Assembly (NCBI RefSeq): GCF_902506145.1
Contig: NZ_LR733519.1
Coordinates: forward strand, 1,418,158-1,482,157
Source of the DNA: Burkholderia sp. 8Y
GTDB taxonomy: Bacteria > Pseudomonadota > Gammaproteobacteria > Burkholderiales > Burkholderiaceae
DNA length: 64,000 nucleotides
Direction: 5' to 3'
Shown piece by piece: positions 27,466-37,388 of the stretch. The notes under the pieces were generated by a model. It was not told where the DNA came from, did no database searches, and saw only the letters and a program-made list of their open reading frames with translations. Positions within the stretch are counted from its first letter, which is position 1; each line of letters opens with the position of its first letter. Made by a program: the position numbers and the translations under genes.

Positions 27466-28142
27466 GATTCCTCCGGGTTACAAGAAGATGAGAGAGACGG
27501 ATCCGATCTCTTATTGAAGAGTATTCACTGTCACCAGCAGGTTCGCCATAGAAAGCCGCCGTATTCTCGGAGAAATATACGCCGTAAATTCAAGCGTCTA
27601 ACGCGCGCGTTGCTCACTGCGAAATGGATGCGGCCGATGTGGAACGACGCTTTTTTGCGGCGCACCGGAAGTTCCGCTACGTGGCCCGGGATTTCATAAG
27701 CCGCGATATTGCGCGTCAAACGGGGGCCGCAATGAAGCACGGCATCGCTCTTTCACTAACGGTGCCTAGGAAACGACGCAAAGTGTATCGAGCTACTTGG
27801 CGTCCGCACGGCGGGCGGCGTGACTCTTGCCAACGTGTTTGTTCCTGATGGCATGCTTTGCACTTCGAGACCTACGTCGCGGAGTACTCGCCGACCGCAA
27901 GGGTGCATCTGGTCAATCGCTCGACCAGAAGCCGCTGCTGAATAACATCGCGTCTATCGGTCGAGCAGAGCTACGCACAATGTGGACCGACGACCCCGCA
28001 CTCCTACCCGACGATCCTGACACAGCGTTCTGGTGTGTCAGGGCGTAGATCTTCCGGAATGCGCGCCTTTGCCGCGGTGAGTTCTTGCGGGATGAGACAA
28101 GTGGGTTCAGGCAATGTTCTACGCGACCCATCGCGTTCAATG
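27466..28142. other. 677 bases without a recognisable gene
   Basis: No frame has both a ribosome site and a recognisable protein. The leftmost 100 bases should contain the promoter of the small minus-strand gene; the right end borders the isocitrate lyase terminator. Confidence 0.5.
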
Positions 28143-28172
28143 AAAAACGCCAACCTGTAAAGGCTGGCGTTT
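28143..28172 (-). terminator. rho-independent terminator of isocitrate lyase
   Basis: On the minus strand AAACGCCAGCC and GGTTGGCGTTT form an 11-bp stem with one mismatch and a short loop, followed by a TTTTT run. It lies about 20 bases beyond the aceA stop codon. Confidence 0.85.
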
Positions 28173-28192
28173 CGCTTAGGGTACTGCTGGCT

Positions 28193-29773
28193 TTAGAACT
28201 GATTCATGGTGTTGTCTTTCCCCGCCGCTTTCAAAGCCGCTTCACCACTGAAATACTCCTTATGATCATCGCCGATGTCCGAGCCCGACATGTTCTGGTG
28301 CTTGACGCAGGCGATGCCCTGACGGATTTCCTTGCGCTGCACGCCAGCCACATAACCCAGCATGCCCTGATCGCCGAAGTATTCCTTGGCGAGATTGTCG
28401 GTCGACAATGCGGCGGTGTGATAGGTCGGCAGCGTAATCAGATGGTGGAAAATGCCCGCTTCGCGCGATGCATCCGCCTGGAAGGTGCGGATCTTTTCGT
28501 CGGCGAGCGCGGCCAGTTCGGTCTGGTCATATTCCACACTCATCAACTGTGCGCGGTCGTAGGCCGACACATCCTTGCCTGCGGCCTTCATCGTGTCATA
28601 CGCCTGTTGGCGGAAATTCAGCGTCCAGTTGAACGACGGGCTGTTGTTGTACACCAGCTTGGCGTTCGGGATCACCTTGCGAATCTCGCTGACCATGCCG
28701 CCAATCTGCGCGATATGCGGCTTCTCGGTTTCGATCCACAGCAGGTCGGCGCCGTTTTGCAGCGCGGTCACGCAATCCAGCACGCAGCGCGCCTCGCCCG
28801 TACCGGCACGAAACTGGAACAGGTTGCTCGGCAGGCGCTTCGGACGCAGCAGCTTGCCGTCACGCTTGATGATGACGTCGCCGTTGCCCAGTTCATCCGC
28901 CGACAGTTCCTCGCAATCGAGGAAGGCGTTGTATTGGTCGCCCAGGTCGCCCGGCGTGCGGGTCACGGCGATCTGCTTGGTGAGGCCCGCGCCCAGCGAA
29001 TCGGTACGCGCCACGATGATGCCGTCGTCCACGCCGAGTTCCAGGAACGCGTAGCGGATCGCGCGAATCTTCGCGAGGAAATCCTCGTGCGGCACAGTGA
29101 CTTTGCCGTCCTGGTGGCCGCACTGCTTTTCGTCGGACACCTGGTTTTCGATCTGGATGCAGCACGCGCCTGCTTCGATGAACTGCTTGGCGAGCAGATA
29201 GGTGGCTTCCGCATTGCCGAAACCGGCATCGATGTCGGCGATGATCGGCACGACGTGCGTCACATGGTTATCGATTTTTTCCTGAATGGCCGACTTGGCT
29301 GCGCCTTGAGCAGCATCGAGCTGACGGAACAGGCCACCCAGCTCACGCGCGTCGGCTTGGCGCAGGAACGTATAAAGCTCGCGGATCAGCGCGCTGACCG
29401 AGGTCTTTTCGTGCATCGACTGGTCCGGCAACGGGCCGAATTCGGAGCGCAGCGCGGCGACCATCCAGCCGGACAGATAAAGGTAGCGGCGCTCGGTGCT
29501 GTTGAAGTGCTTCTTGATGGAGATCATCTTCTGTTGGCCGATAAATCCGTGCCAGCAGCCGAGGGATTGCGTGTACTTCGACGAGTCGGCGTCGTAGGCG
29601 GCCATGTCGGCGCGCATGATCTTCGCGGTGTACTTCGCGATGTCGAGCCCGGTCTTGAACTTGTTCTGCGCACGCATGCGGGCGGCATATTCGGGATTGA
29701 TGGCACTCCACGCGCTGCCGTGATTCTCTTTCAAACCAGCAACTGCCTTGATGTCGTCCTGATACTGAGCCAT
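28193..29773 (-). CDS. aceA: isocitrate lyase
   Basis: First enzyme of the glyoxylate shunt: isocitrate to succinate and glyoxylate, in the cytoplasm. The protein has 526 residues, the long form found in many beta-proteobacteria. Active-site parts visible are PIIADIDAGFGNAEATYLLA near 177 (Mg-binding Asp), SDEKQCGHQDGK near 215 with the catalytic Cys (KQCGH, not the KKCGH of the short E. coli-type enzyme) and LVYNNSPSFNW near 400. It stands alone, is followed by a strong terminator and has an AT-rich upstream region with a palindrome at 29890. The shunt lets the cell grow on acetate and fatty acids; the glyoxylate made can also feed glycine and serine metabolism next to the glyA copy in this window. 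Confidence 0.97.
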   Translation of the reverse strand: MAQYQDDIKAVAGLKENHGSAWSAINPEYAARMRAQNKFKTGLDIAKYTAKIMRADMAAYDADSSKYTQSLGCWHGFIGQQKMISIKKHFNSTERRYLYLSGWMVAALRSEFGPLPDQSMHEKTSVSALIRELYTFLRQADARELGGLFRQLDAAQGAAKSAIQEKIDNHVTHVVPIIADIDAGFGNAEATYLLAKQFIEAGACCIQIENQVSDEKQCGHQDGKVTVPHEDFLAKIRAIRYAFLELGVDDGIIVARTDSLGAGLTKQIAVTRTPGDLGDQYNAFLDCEELSADELGNGDVIIKRDGKLLRPKRLPSNLFQFRAGTGEARCVLDCVTALQNGADLLWIETEKPHIAQIGGMVSEIRKVIPNAKLVYNNSPSFNWTLNFRQQAYDTMKAAGKDVSAYDRAQLMSVEYDQTELAALADEKIRTFQADASREAGIFHHLITLPTYHTAALSTDNLAKEYFGDQGMLGYVAGVQRKEIRQGIACVKHQNMSGSDIGDDHKEYFSGEAALKAAGKDNTMNQF

Positions 29774-30419
29774 GTGATTCTCCTGAAAGCCAATGCGGCA
29801 AATGAATGAAGTCGTTCAGCGTGTCGCTACGTATGTCGCAGCGGACTGCATGGCTAAATATTAGCGCCGTCTCGTGAGTTTTCGGCGACTCTTATATAAG
29901 ACATAAGACATATTTTATTGTTATTTTTCAATGTGATAGAGAGCGTTTTCGCAATGCAAAACATAGTTTTAAAGTGTGGGAGAACGGCGCGGTGGCGTCG
30001 CAGAGCGTTTTCCGTAATGTGAAACGCGCTTTCGTTTTCAGACGCTGGTTTGTACGTCCATCGCAGTTGCTTGAGCGAGCGCGAACGCGCCCGTGCATAC
30101 ACCGACCAAGTCATCGGTGATTCCGCCGACCGACGAATGAATCGCAAAGCGGCATCACTCACCGTTGAGCCTGAATGCGACAGTCCAGGCGCATCGCACC
30201 CGCTTAGTAAAATCGCCGTCGTCGCGCGCGAGTCGCAGAAAAATCTATAGAACCGGAAACCGCATGAGAGTGAAGTCCGGCAACGAGACGACGCCGAACT
30301 TCACTTGCTTGCTTCTGCGTTGAAAAGCAGATAAGCGCAATGGCACACTACTTTTTCGCACTCGGAGATCATCAGATAGACCTGGCCCATCTTCCTATCC
30401 ATCGACAACGTGATGACGC
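29774..30419. other. aceA promoter region and AT-rich intergenic stretch
   Basis: No convincing gene in 646 bases. The first 170 bases, unusually AT-rich for this DNA, precede aceA and hold the palindrome listed separately. The right part is the 3-prime flank of the NCS1 permease gene. Confidence 0.6.
29890..29901. promoter_or_regulatory. 12-bp palindrome, candidate operator upstream of aceA
   Basis: TCTTATATAAGA is a perfect palindrome, and a half-site-like ATAAGACAT repeat follows at 29904-29912. It lies about 117 bases upstream of the aceA start codon in the AT-rich block. Spacing and symmetry suit a dimeric regulator, for example of the GntR type. The regulator itself is not in the window. 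Confidence 0.5.
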
Positions 30420-31880
30420 TCAGACTGACGTAGAACCTACCTCCGCCTGCACTCGATCGACAGACGGAGCGCCACGGAAAAGCGGATGCCGGCGCGCTAA
30501 CAAGAAATACACGAGACCACCTACCAGAAGGGAGCATTCGAAGCTCATATCTCCCCATCGGAGCACATCACGCATGAGTGGACTAACGAATGTAGGCGAG
30601 TTGGAGAACGCAAGCGCCGCACCGATGCCGAGCAGCCATGCGATGATTCCCGGCCAGAACACTCCCGCCGTGTACCAGTACGCGCCGCTACCCCACTTCA
30701 TCCAGTCCTCCGCACGATACCTCCCTCCGCGAAGGAAATAATCCACCACGACGATTGCGGCCCAAGGTGCCGTCCAAAACACCATGTAGTTTAGGAACAC
30801 CTGATACATCCCGAAGAATTCGCCGTAAAACACAGTGACTATGCGGAATGCCAGCGTGAACAGGGCAATGACTGCGAGCGACGTCACTCGGTTGATTGGA
30901 ATACGCAGCGCGAGCAGCCCAAGGCCGGCGGTATACCCGTTCGGTACGTTCGCAGCGATTCCACCGAGAATGATCGCGAACAAAAGCGGCACAATAAACC
31001 ACGTCGGCAGGAAGCGCGATAGCTGACTGACGGGGTCTTCACCGAGCGTGCCACCGAGCGCCGTCGCGAACAGCACGCCAATGATCTCGCAAAACATCAG
31101 CGCGACAAACTGGCCGCCCCCTGCGGCAAGCACGATCTTCTTCCAATTGGTCTCTGCGGGGAAATAGCGGCTATAGTCGGATGCGAAGTTGGCCCAGCCG
31201 ATGGGATACGAAAACACGATGCCCATTGCAATGAGCCATGTACTGAATGAGCCGCCGCCATGATTGATCTTCGACGCGATCTCAAAGCTCGTGTGCGGCA
31301 GCACGAACCACGCGAGGCCCGCAAACAGCACAGCGAGCACGAGCGCGATCCACTTCTCCGCCGCGATGATAGTCGCATGGCCGAATATGGCGAGGATGAT
31401 CTCTGCGGCGAGAATGATGGCAAGCGCCACCCACACGACGACATGGCTGTGAAAGCCGCTCATCTTCAGAAGCGTTTCGAGTGCCTGAGTCGCGACGACA
31501 GAGTTAATGGAAAACCAACTGAGCGCCGATATCAGACTTACCACCTTGGGTAAGAGCGAGCCCACCTGTCCGAACGAGCTGCGCGACGTCATGATGCCCG
31601 ACGTCCCGCTCTTCGGCCCCATGATCGTTGTCAGTCCGAGCACTAGACAGCCGAAGAAATTTCCCACGAGAATGGCCAATAGAGCTTGCCAGAGCGACAA
31701 CCCTTGCGACAGCGCAAGTGCTCCCGTCACCACGACAACGTAATTAGTATTCGCTCCAATCCACATCTTGAAGAGCTCGCCCGGCGTGCCATGCCGGTCC
31801 TCGCGCGGAATCGGATCGATGGCGTGCTGCTCGATGCTCCACGCCTTATCGGCGCTGACTTCGTTTGCTTGCGTGCTCAT
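30420..31880 (-). CDS. NCS1-family permease, probable creatinine transporter
   Basis: A 486-residue membrane transporter with 12 segments of the nucleobase-cation-symport-1 (CodB-like) family. Typical parts are GANTNYVVVVTGALALSQGL near 40, GPKSGTSGIMTSRSSFGQVG near 88 and the substrate-region SYPIGWANFASDYSRYFP near 255. NCS1 members carry cytosine, hydantoins, allantoin and similar rings. Its start overlaps the creatininase stop (ATGA), so it is translationally coupled to a creatinine-opening enzyme; creatinine is a ring close to hydantoin and is the natural substrate guess. It is last in the creatinine operon. Confidence 0.88.
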   Translation of the reverse strand: MSTQANEVSADKAWSIEQHAIDPIPREDRHGTPGELFKMWIGANTNYVVVVTGALALSQGLSLWQALLAILVGNFFGCLVLGLTTIMGPKSGTSGIMTSRSSFGQVGSLLPKVVSLISALSWFSINSVVATQALETLLKMSGFHSHVVVWVALAIILAAEIILAIFGHATIIAAEKWIALVLAVLFAGLAWFVLPHTSFEIASKINHGGGSFSTWLIAMGIVFSYPIGWANFASDYSRYFPAETNWKKIVLAAGGGQFVALMFCEIIGVLFATALGGTLGEDPVSQLSRFLPTWFIVPLLFAIILGGIAANVPNGYTAGLGLLALRIPINRVTSLAVIALFTLAFRIVTVFYGEFFGMYQVFLNYMVFWTAPWAAIVVVDYFLRGGRYRAEDWMKWGSGAYWYTAGVFWPGIIAWLLGIGAALAFSNSPTFVSPLMRDVLRWGDMSFECSLLVGGLVYFLLARRHPLFRGAPSVDRVQAEVGSTSV

Positions 31881-32671
31881 AGTTGTCTCCCGTTCGATCG
31901 CGCGTCGTAGGCCACGCGCAACGCATTGGCGATTCCGTCGACACACACCTCGAATAGCAGCTTGCCTTTATCCGCTGTTGCATTCGCTGCGGACGAAAGG
32001 CATCCAGAGGCGGGTGTCCACTCTGGAACAGGCGGAAAGACGTCATAAGGTGGAAAAGTGGCGGCGTCGTGCGTGGGCACGCGCGACATGTCTACGAGGT
32101 GCGGATGAAGATGCAGCATCAGCGATGTCTCGAGTACGCCGCCGTGTTCCACGGCCCAGCCCGGGAAACCATCAGGATAGATGCGTGCGATGGTCGCCTC
32201 CGTGACGAAGTCCCAGTACGACAACATCACTACCTGGAAATCGTGCACGTTCTCCCAACGTAGCTCGCGCAAGGCGAGGTCAATGCCCTCGACCGCGAAC
32301 ATCGAATTCTCGAAGTGACCGTTGATAAGGCAGATCTTGCGGGCGCCGTGTCGCGCGAACTCCTTCAACACGTCTTTAACGGTCGACGACAAGGTATGTC
32401 CATCCAGACTTGTCGTTCCGCACAGGTGATTGCCGCCGCCGCTCTTTTGCTGCGACTTGTATCCGTACGAAATGGGTGGCGCAACGAGCGCACCGATCTT
32501 CTTCGCGACCGCGGCGCCGATCGCACTTGGCAGCAGCACGTCGGGGTTCATCGACATGTGCGGACCATGTTGCTCTAATGCGCCTATTGGAATCAACACC
32601 GCCTGCCCTTCGCCAATGCGGCGAGCGTACTCGGGCCAGGCAAGTTCGCCTATCATCGGGCTGTCATTCAT
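31877..32671 (-). CDS. crnA: creatininase (creatinine amidohydrolase)
   Basis: Reversibly opens creatinine to creatine; a cytoplasmic Zn/Mn enzyme. It has 264 residues, near the 260 of the Pseudomonas putida enzyme, and follows it closely. Motifs: GALEQHGPHMSMNPDVLLP (metal ligands Glu near 33, His near 35, Asp near 44), SYGYKSQQKSGGGNHLCGTT, INGHFENSMFAVEGIDLALR with ligand His near 119 and Glu near 121, and AVEHGGVLETSLM. The SQQKSGGGNH block separates true creatininases from the broader family. It sits in one minus-strand operon with creatinase and glyA, which confirms the role. Confidence 0.95.
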   Translation of the reverse strand: MNDSPMIGELAWPEYARRIGEGQAVLIPIGALEQHGPHMSMNPDVLLPSAIGAAVAKKIGALVAPPISYGYKSQQKSGGGNHLCGTTSLDGHTLSSTVKDVLKEFARHGARKICLINGHFENSMFAVEGIDLALRELRWENVHDFQVVMLSYWDFVTEATIARIYPDGFPGWAVEHGGVLETSLMLHLHPHLVDMSRVPTHDAATFPPYDVFPPVPEWTPASGCLSSAANATADKGKLLFEVCVDGIANALRVAYDARSNGRQL

Positions 32672-32698
32672 CGCTCATCTCCCCTCCGGGTTGTATTG

Positions 32699-33958
32699 CT
32701 ACAGGCCCTTGTAGACGGGCAAGCGTTTGCAAAGCTGCGCAACCTGGTCGCGTACATGCTGCTCGACCCGCGCATCGCCCAGGTTATCGAGCACGTCGCA
32801 TACGAGTGACGCCGTGAGTTTCGCCTCGTCCTTATCGAACCCGCGCGTCGTGATTGCCGGCGTCCCGATGCGAATCCCGCTCGTCACGAACGGCGACTGC
32901 GGATCGTTCGGGACCGTATTCTTGTTGACCGTGATGTGAGCACGCCCGAGCGCCGCATCCGCGTCTTTGCCCGTGATGCCCTTATTCACGAGGTCGACGA
33001 GAAAAAGATGATTGTCCGTTCCCCCCGCCACCACCGCAAAGCCGCGCTCGATGAATACGCTGACCATTGCGCGCGCGTTGTCGATCACGCGCTTTTGATA
33101 AGCGACGAATTCATCGCCGAGCGCCTCGCGTAGCGCGACCGCTTTTGCCGCGATCGCATGCATGAGCGGACCGCCTTGCGTGCCTGGAAAGACCATCGCG
33201 CTCAATTTCTTCTCGATGGCTTCGTCGGCTCGTGCGAGAATCAAGCCGCCACGCGGACCGCGTAGCGTCTTGTGAGTCGTGGTCGTCACGACATCGGCGA
33301 AAGGCACGGGATTCGGGTAGAGCCGCGCCGCGACGAGACCCGCGACATGCGCCATATCGACGAAAAGATATGCGCCCACGCGATCCGCGATGGCGCGAAA
33401 GCGCGCGAAGTCGAGCACGCGCGAATAGGCTGAAAAGCCTGCGATAATCATCTTCGGTCGATGTTCCAGCGCCAGTTGCTCAACGACGTCGTAATCGATA
33501 AGACCGGTCTTCTCGTTCACGCCGTATTGCACCGCGTTGAACACTTTCCCCGAGAATGACACCTTAGCCCCGTGAGTCAGATGCCCGCCGTGCGCGAGAC
33601 TCATACCGAGGATCGTGTCACCGGGCGTAAGCAGCGCGAGATAGACGGCGGCATTGGCCTGCGATCCGCTGTGGGGTTGCACGTTCGCATAAGCGGCTCC
33701 AAACAGCTTCTTTGCGCGTTCGATGGCCAGTGCTTCCACGACATCGACATGTTCACATCCGCCGTAGTAACGCTTGCCGGGGTAGCCCTCTGCATACTTG
33801 TTCGTCAGTACCGAACCCTGTGCTTCCAATACACGAGGGCTCGCATAGTTCTCCGATGCGATAAGCTCGATGTGATCTTCCTGGCGCTGTCGCTCTGCTT
33901 GCATGGCCGCATAGAGTTCAGGATCGAAGCCAGCAATCGTTTGTTCCTTTGAATACAT
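32699..33958 (-). CDS. glyA: serine hydroxymethyltransferase (catabolic copy)
   Basis: PLP enzyme that interconverts glycine plus methylene-tetrahydrofolate with serine. 419 residues from the ATG at 33958, which has GAGGA six bases upstream; a start at 33982 would add eight residues. Signatures: [20 protein letters not shown] near 33, [26 protein letters not shown] near 92 and the PLP Lys in [16 protein letters not shown] near 222, then [12 protein letters not shown]. Its place between creatininase and creatinase fits sarcosine breakdown: sarcosine oxidation yields glycine and a one-carbon unit that this enzyme combines into serine. It is probably not the housekeeping glyA. Confidence 0.95.
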   Translation of the reverse strand: MYSKEQTIAGFDPELYAAMQAERQRQEDHIELIASENYASPRVLEAQGSVLTNKYAEGYPGKRYYGGCEHVDVVEALAIERAKKLFGAAYANVQPHSGSQANAAVYLALLTPGDTILGMSLAHGGHLTHGAKVSFSGKVFNAVQYGVNEKTGLIDYDVVEQLALEHRPKMIIAGFSAYSRVLDFARFRAIADRVGAYLFVDMAHVAGLVAARLYPNPVPFADVVTTTTHKTLRGPRGGLILARADEAIEKKLSAMVFPGTQGGPLMHAIAAKAVALREALGDEFVAYQKRVIDNARAMVSVFIERGFAVVAGGTDNHLFLVDLVNKGITGKDADAALGRAHITVNKNTVPNDPQSPFVTSGIRIGTPAITTRGFDKDEAKLTASLVCDVLDNLGDARVEQHVRDQVAQLCKRLPVYKGL

Positions 33959-34027
33959 GAATTCCTCGATGTCGTCGTGCATCGCGAGGTCCGCGACGTC
34001 CGCCGCGGACTGCGCTCAATCGATGAG

Positions 34028-35239
34028 TTATCCCGCGATGATGTTTCGCTCCGGACCGTAGGGGAAGCCCGTGATGTCCGTCGCGTCCCTTTCACCGACG
34101 ACCAGAATGTCGTGTTCACGGTAGCCGCCCGCACCCGGCAAACCCTGCGGCAGCATGATCATCGGCTCCATCGAGACAACCATGTTCGGTTCCAGCACCG
34201 TGTCGATGTCCTCGCGCAGTTCGAGTCCAGCTTCGCGTCCGTAGTAATGCGAAAGGACACCGAACGAATGGCCGTAGCCGAAGGTGCGGTATTGCAGCAC
34301 GCCATACTCCGCATAGATCTTGTTAAGCTCATTGGCGATGTCGCAGCAGCGCGCGCCGGGTTTAATGAGCTTCAGTCCCGCTTCATGGACTTCGACATTG
34401 ATTTTCCACAGACGCAATTGCTCATCGGGGCAGTGATCGAAAAACATCGTGCGCTCGAGCGCCGTATAGTAGCCCGCAATCATCGAGAAGCAATTGAGGC
34501 TCAGGATGTCGCCCTTCTGGACTTTGCGCGTCGTGACCGGGTTGTGCGCGCCGTCCGTGTTGATACCCGACTGAGACCACGTCCAGGTGTCCATCAACTC
34601 GGAATCGGGAAAGCGATGCGCGATTTCGCGCACCATTGCCTGCGTCGATGCGAGCGCCACCTCGTGTTCGGGCACGCCTTCGCGCACCGCCGCCGCGAGC
34701 GCGGCGCCGCCGACGTCGCACACGTTCGCGCCGTGTTTAATGACCTCGATTTCCTCGGCTGATTTGATCATCCGCATGCGCATCGTCGGCGCGCCGACAT
34801 CGACGAATTCGACGTCCGGCAGGGCCGCCTTGAGCTTCGACAGCATCTCGACCGGCAGTTGATCGAACTCAACGCCTACCCGGCCCCTGTTCTCGATCTC
34901 GCCCTGCACAGCACGGAAGAAATTGTCCCGTTGCCAGTCCGTATAGACGACGTTGTAGTCACCGACGGTCCGTCGCCACGGCTGACCGCCGTCGATGTTC
35001 GCGGAGATCGACACCACCTTCCTCTGCGTCACGACGAGCCCGTACTTGCGGCCGAACGAGCAATACAGGAAGTCCGCGTAGTAGTTAATGTTGTGATACG
35101 ACGTGAACAGCACGGCATCGATGTTCTCACGCGCCATCAGGTCGCGCAGTTTGCCTTGGCGGTTTGCGTATTCGGCATCGGAGAACGTGTGCTTGACCTT
35201 GTCGCCATTCTCGATCCGGATGAGGTTCTCCATCTTCAT
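34028..35239 (-). CDS. creatinase (creatine amidinohydrolase)
   Basis: Hydrolyses creatine to sarcosine and urea without a metal ion. 403 residues, the standard length. The fold is the pita-bread (M24 peptidase) type. Distinctive parts match the Pseudomonas enzyme almost without gaps: TSYHNINYYADFLYCSFGR near 46, ISANIDGGQPWRRTVG near 78, SGINTDGAHNPVTTRKVQKG with the catalytic His near 232, and YGHSFGVLSHYYGREAGLEL near 323. The related prolidase metal ligands are not all kept, as expected. First structural gene of the operon; promoter in 35240-35409. It feeds the missing sarcosine oxidase and the neighbouring glyA. Confidence 0.96.
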   Translation of the reverse strand: MKMENLIRIENGDKVKHTFSDAEYANRQGKLRDLMARENIDAVLFTSYHNINYYADFLYCSFGRKYGLVVTQRKVVSISANIDGGQPWRRTVGDYNVVYTDWQRDNFFRAVQGEIENRGRVGVEFDQLPVEMLSKLKAALPDVEFVDVGAPTMRMRMIKSAEEIEVIKHGANVCDVGGAALAAAVREGVPEHEVALASTQAMVREIAHRFPDSELMDTWTWSQSGINTDGAHNPVTTRKVQKGDILSLNCFSMIAGYYTALERTMFFDHCPDEQLRLWKINVEVHEAGLKLIKPGARCCDIANELNKIYAEYGVLQYRTFGYGHSFGVLSHYYGREAGLELREDIDTVLEPNMVVSMEPMIMLPQGLPGAGGYREHDILVVGERDATDITGFPYGPERNIIAG

Positions 35240-35409
35240 TCGCTTTGCTCCTTGGAAAAAACGCCGTTGGTGTGAGCAAATCTTATGAGCCTCAGCGTTC
35301 CGAATATTTTCATATCCGACTCAAGGCTTCCTGATTTCGACATCGAGGGTTTACGATCATCAAGCTCGTGAATGCGCGTTCAGTCGCTTGCTACGGGGGG
35401 CAGCTACGA

Positions 35410-36426
35410 TCAGAGGACCTTCTGATAGCGGCGTCTGTCAGCGATGGGCGGAAGTCTGAACTTCGCCTTATAGCGGGTCGAGAAGTGAGTAAGCGATGTA
35501 AAACCAGTACGTGCGCACACTTCCTCCAGTGGAAGCGCCGTCCGATACAACAGTTGTCGGGCGCGCAGAAGTCGGATCTCCAGATACGCCTGCGCTGGCG
35601 TTTTATTCAACCGCTCTCGAAACCATCGCTCGACCTGGCGCTGCGACACACCGACGAACTCAGCGATCTCCTCGATGCTGAGCGGTTCTTCCACGTTGCT
35701 CTCCATGACCTGAAGAACCTCATTCAGCTTCTCATGTTCATTGCCGAAGTATTGGCGCAGAGAGGTGACCTGTCGTTCTTCCCCGCGCCTGCGCTCCGCG
35801 ACGAGCAATTCCAGCACGCGTGCGGCAAGCGATGGCGTACCCGGCGGCAAACCAAGCAAATGCACCATGAGATCAAGAGGTGCGACGCCGCCGCTGCATG
35901 TGTAACGGTCGCGATCTACTTCGTAGAGACGATTGGATACCGTGAGGTTGGGAAACTGCCCGAGCAACACATCCTGGTCTTCCCAGTGAATCGTGCAGCG
36001 ATAACCGTTCAGCAGCCCTGCACGCGCTAGAAATTAGCTCCCGGTGTCCAAACCTCCCAAAGCGATGCCCTGACGCGCCTGCAAGCGCAGCCAATCCATG
36101 ATGCCGCCGATACCTTTGCGCGGGATGGGATTGGGGCCCACGACAAACACCGCATCGAACTTACTCGCTTCAGCCATCGATTTGTCAGGGACGACGCGGA
36201 TGCCGTCACTAGAGCGCACGATGTCGCCGCTCGTGCCGATCAACTCGTACTCGTACACGGTGCGCTCGACGAGCATGTTCGCGATTCGCAGCGGATCGAC
36301 AGCGGTTCCCAATGCGATGAGAGAGAAGTTCTCAAGGAGGAGGAACCCGATACGAAGCACGCGCAGATCATGCAGACTCTCTGTGGCGTGTTCTTCCGCC
36401 TCACTCTTTAATTTGGATGACATCAT
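35410..36426 (-). pseudogene. GlxA-type AraC-family regulator with an in-frame stop
   Basis: A DJ-1/PfpI-like sensing domain (IGFLLLENFSLIALGTAVDP near 27, DAVFVVGPNPIP near 92) followed by an AraC DNA-binding domain (LSIEEIAEFVGVSQRQVERW near 245 and LEEVCARTGFTSLTHFSTRY near 297). The layout is that of GbdR, SouR and CdhR, which control betaine, sarcosine and carnitine use. At 36034-36036 the codon after GLDTGS is TAA where relatives have Tyr. The same frame then continues for the whole rest of the protein (FLARAGLLNGYRCTIHWEDQ onward) to 35410. A single base change (TAC or TAT to TAA) thus separates it from an intact gene of 339 codons. It is the likely activator of the creatinine operon; full function would need readthrough. 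Confidence 0.85.
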
Positions 36427-36781
36427 TCCGTTATTCTGATGCGCTCTCCCGGCGGCGAGCCAAACGAAGAGGCGGTGCATTGCAGTTGGCTCTCGACCTC
36501 AGCCACGGCGAGAATTGGCGACCTTGAGCTAGTCATCGGCGTAGGCAGAATTCGCAAGCGGCAGCGCCTTCCTGATGCTGACCGCTTTCCTCTAACTAAA
36601 AGATTACGCAAAGTACTAGATCATATTTCAATCGTTGCATATTTCAACTACTGACATTCCCTGACATGGACGAATGGCCGCAGAGCTGCGCTATCATCGC
36701 GGGAAACGTTACGGCTGCCGGCATGTCTGTGTGTCGGCGAGACGCTTTATCGGACGAAGTCTCCAGACAGGACGGCAGCAG
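36427..36781. other. intergenic between GlxA-type and MarR-type regulators
   Basis: Divergent promoters for the two regulators should lie here. A longer in-frame extension of the MarR gene reaches 36674 but lacks a ribosome site. No other gene is seen. Confidence 0.5.
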
Positions 36782-37348
36782 ATGCGAGCAGGAAGGCCAC
36801 CGGCGGTAAAGAAAGCGAGACCAAAACACGACGGCAAGGACGGAGATAAGGCAGAAGACAACATCGTCGGCACCGGCGGGGCGACTCTTTACTTGACTTT
36901 CAAGTTGGATCTCATCAAGAGCGAAATGATTAGCCGTGCGAATGCGGGGTATCGGCCGACGTTCGGCCTGGATGTGCGTTCGCTACGTGTGCTGCGGGCG
37001 ATTTGTGACAGGCCCGGCATCACCGCGAGCGCGCTCAAAGAGCAGACGCTGATCGAGAAGACGCTACTGTCCAAGCTGCTTGCAGACCTTATCGACCGTA
37101 AGCTGGTGCGACGCTCGATCCATCCCGACGACGCGCGCCACTTCCAGTTGTGGCCGACTGCGGCTGGCAAGCGAATGCGCGAGTCCAGCGACGAGCTCGG
37201 GCAGTCGATGGAGGCGGAGATGCTGTCGATCCTGACCGCCGACGAGCGTCGGCAGTTGAACAGCATCGTTGACAAGCTGGTCGACGGATTTCGCAGAGCA
37301 GCCAAGGGGCCGCCAGCCGCCCGCTTTGCGCGTCACCGGCCATCGTAG
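36782..37348 (+). CDS. MarR-family winged-helix transcriptional regulator
   Basis: A 188-residue regulator. A basic N-terminal tail (1-40) precedes a MarR-type winged helix: GLDVRSLRVLRAICDRPGIT near 60, SALKEQTLIEKTLLSKLLAD (recognition helix) near 80, and DLIDRKLVRRSIHPDDARHF as the wing near 100. The C-terminal dimer helix follows (LTADERRQLNSIVDKLVDGF). The start at 36782 was chosen as the first ATG that keeps the domain near normal length; 36674 is also possible. It probably senses a small aromatic or other ligand, but nothing beside it shows which. Confidence 0.8.
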   Translation: MRAGRPPAVKKARPKHDGKDGDKAEDNIVGTGGATLYLTFKLDLIKSEMISRANAGYRPTFGLDVRSLRVLRAICDRPGITASALKEQTLIEKTLLSKLLADLIDRKLVRRSIHPDDARHFQLWPTAAGKRMRESSDELGQSMEAEMLSILTADERRQLNSIVDKLVDGFRRAAKGPPAARFARHRPS

Positions 37349-37388
37349 CCGGTTGGCCTCCTCGCAGGTTAGTTTCCCTACGACGACC

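Noticed and set aside
28085-29809. A 574-codon open frame on the plus strand opposite isocitrate lyase
   Set aside because: It is the mirror frame of a strongly conserved high-GC gene; its composition (His, Arg and Asp rich) fits no known protein and it has no ribosome site.
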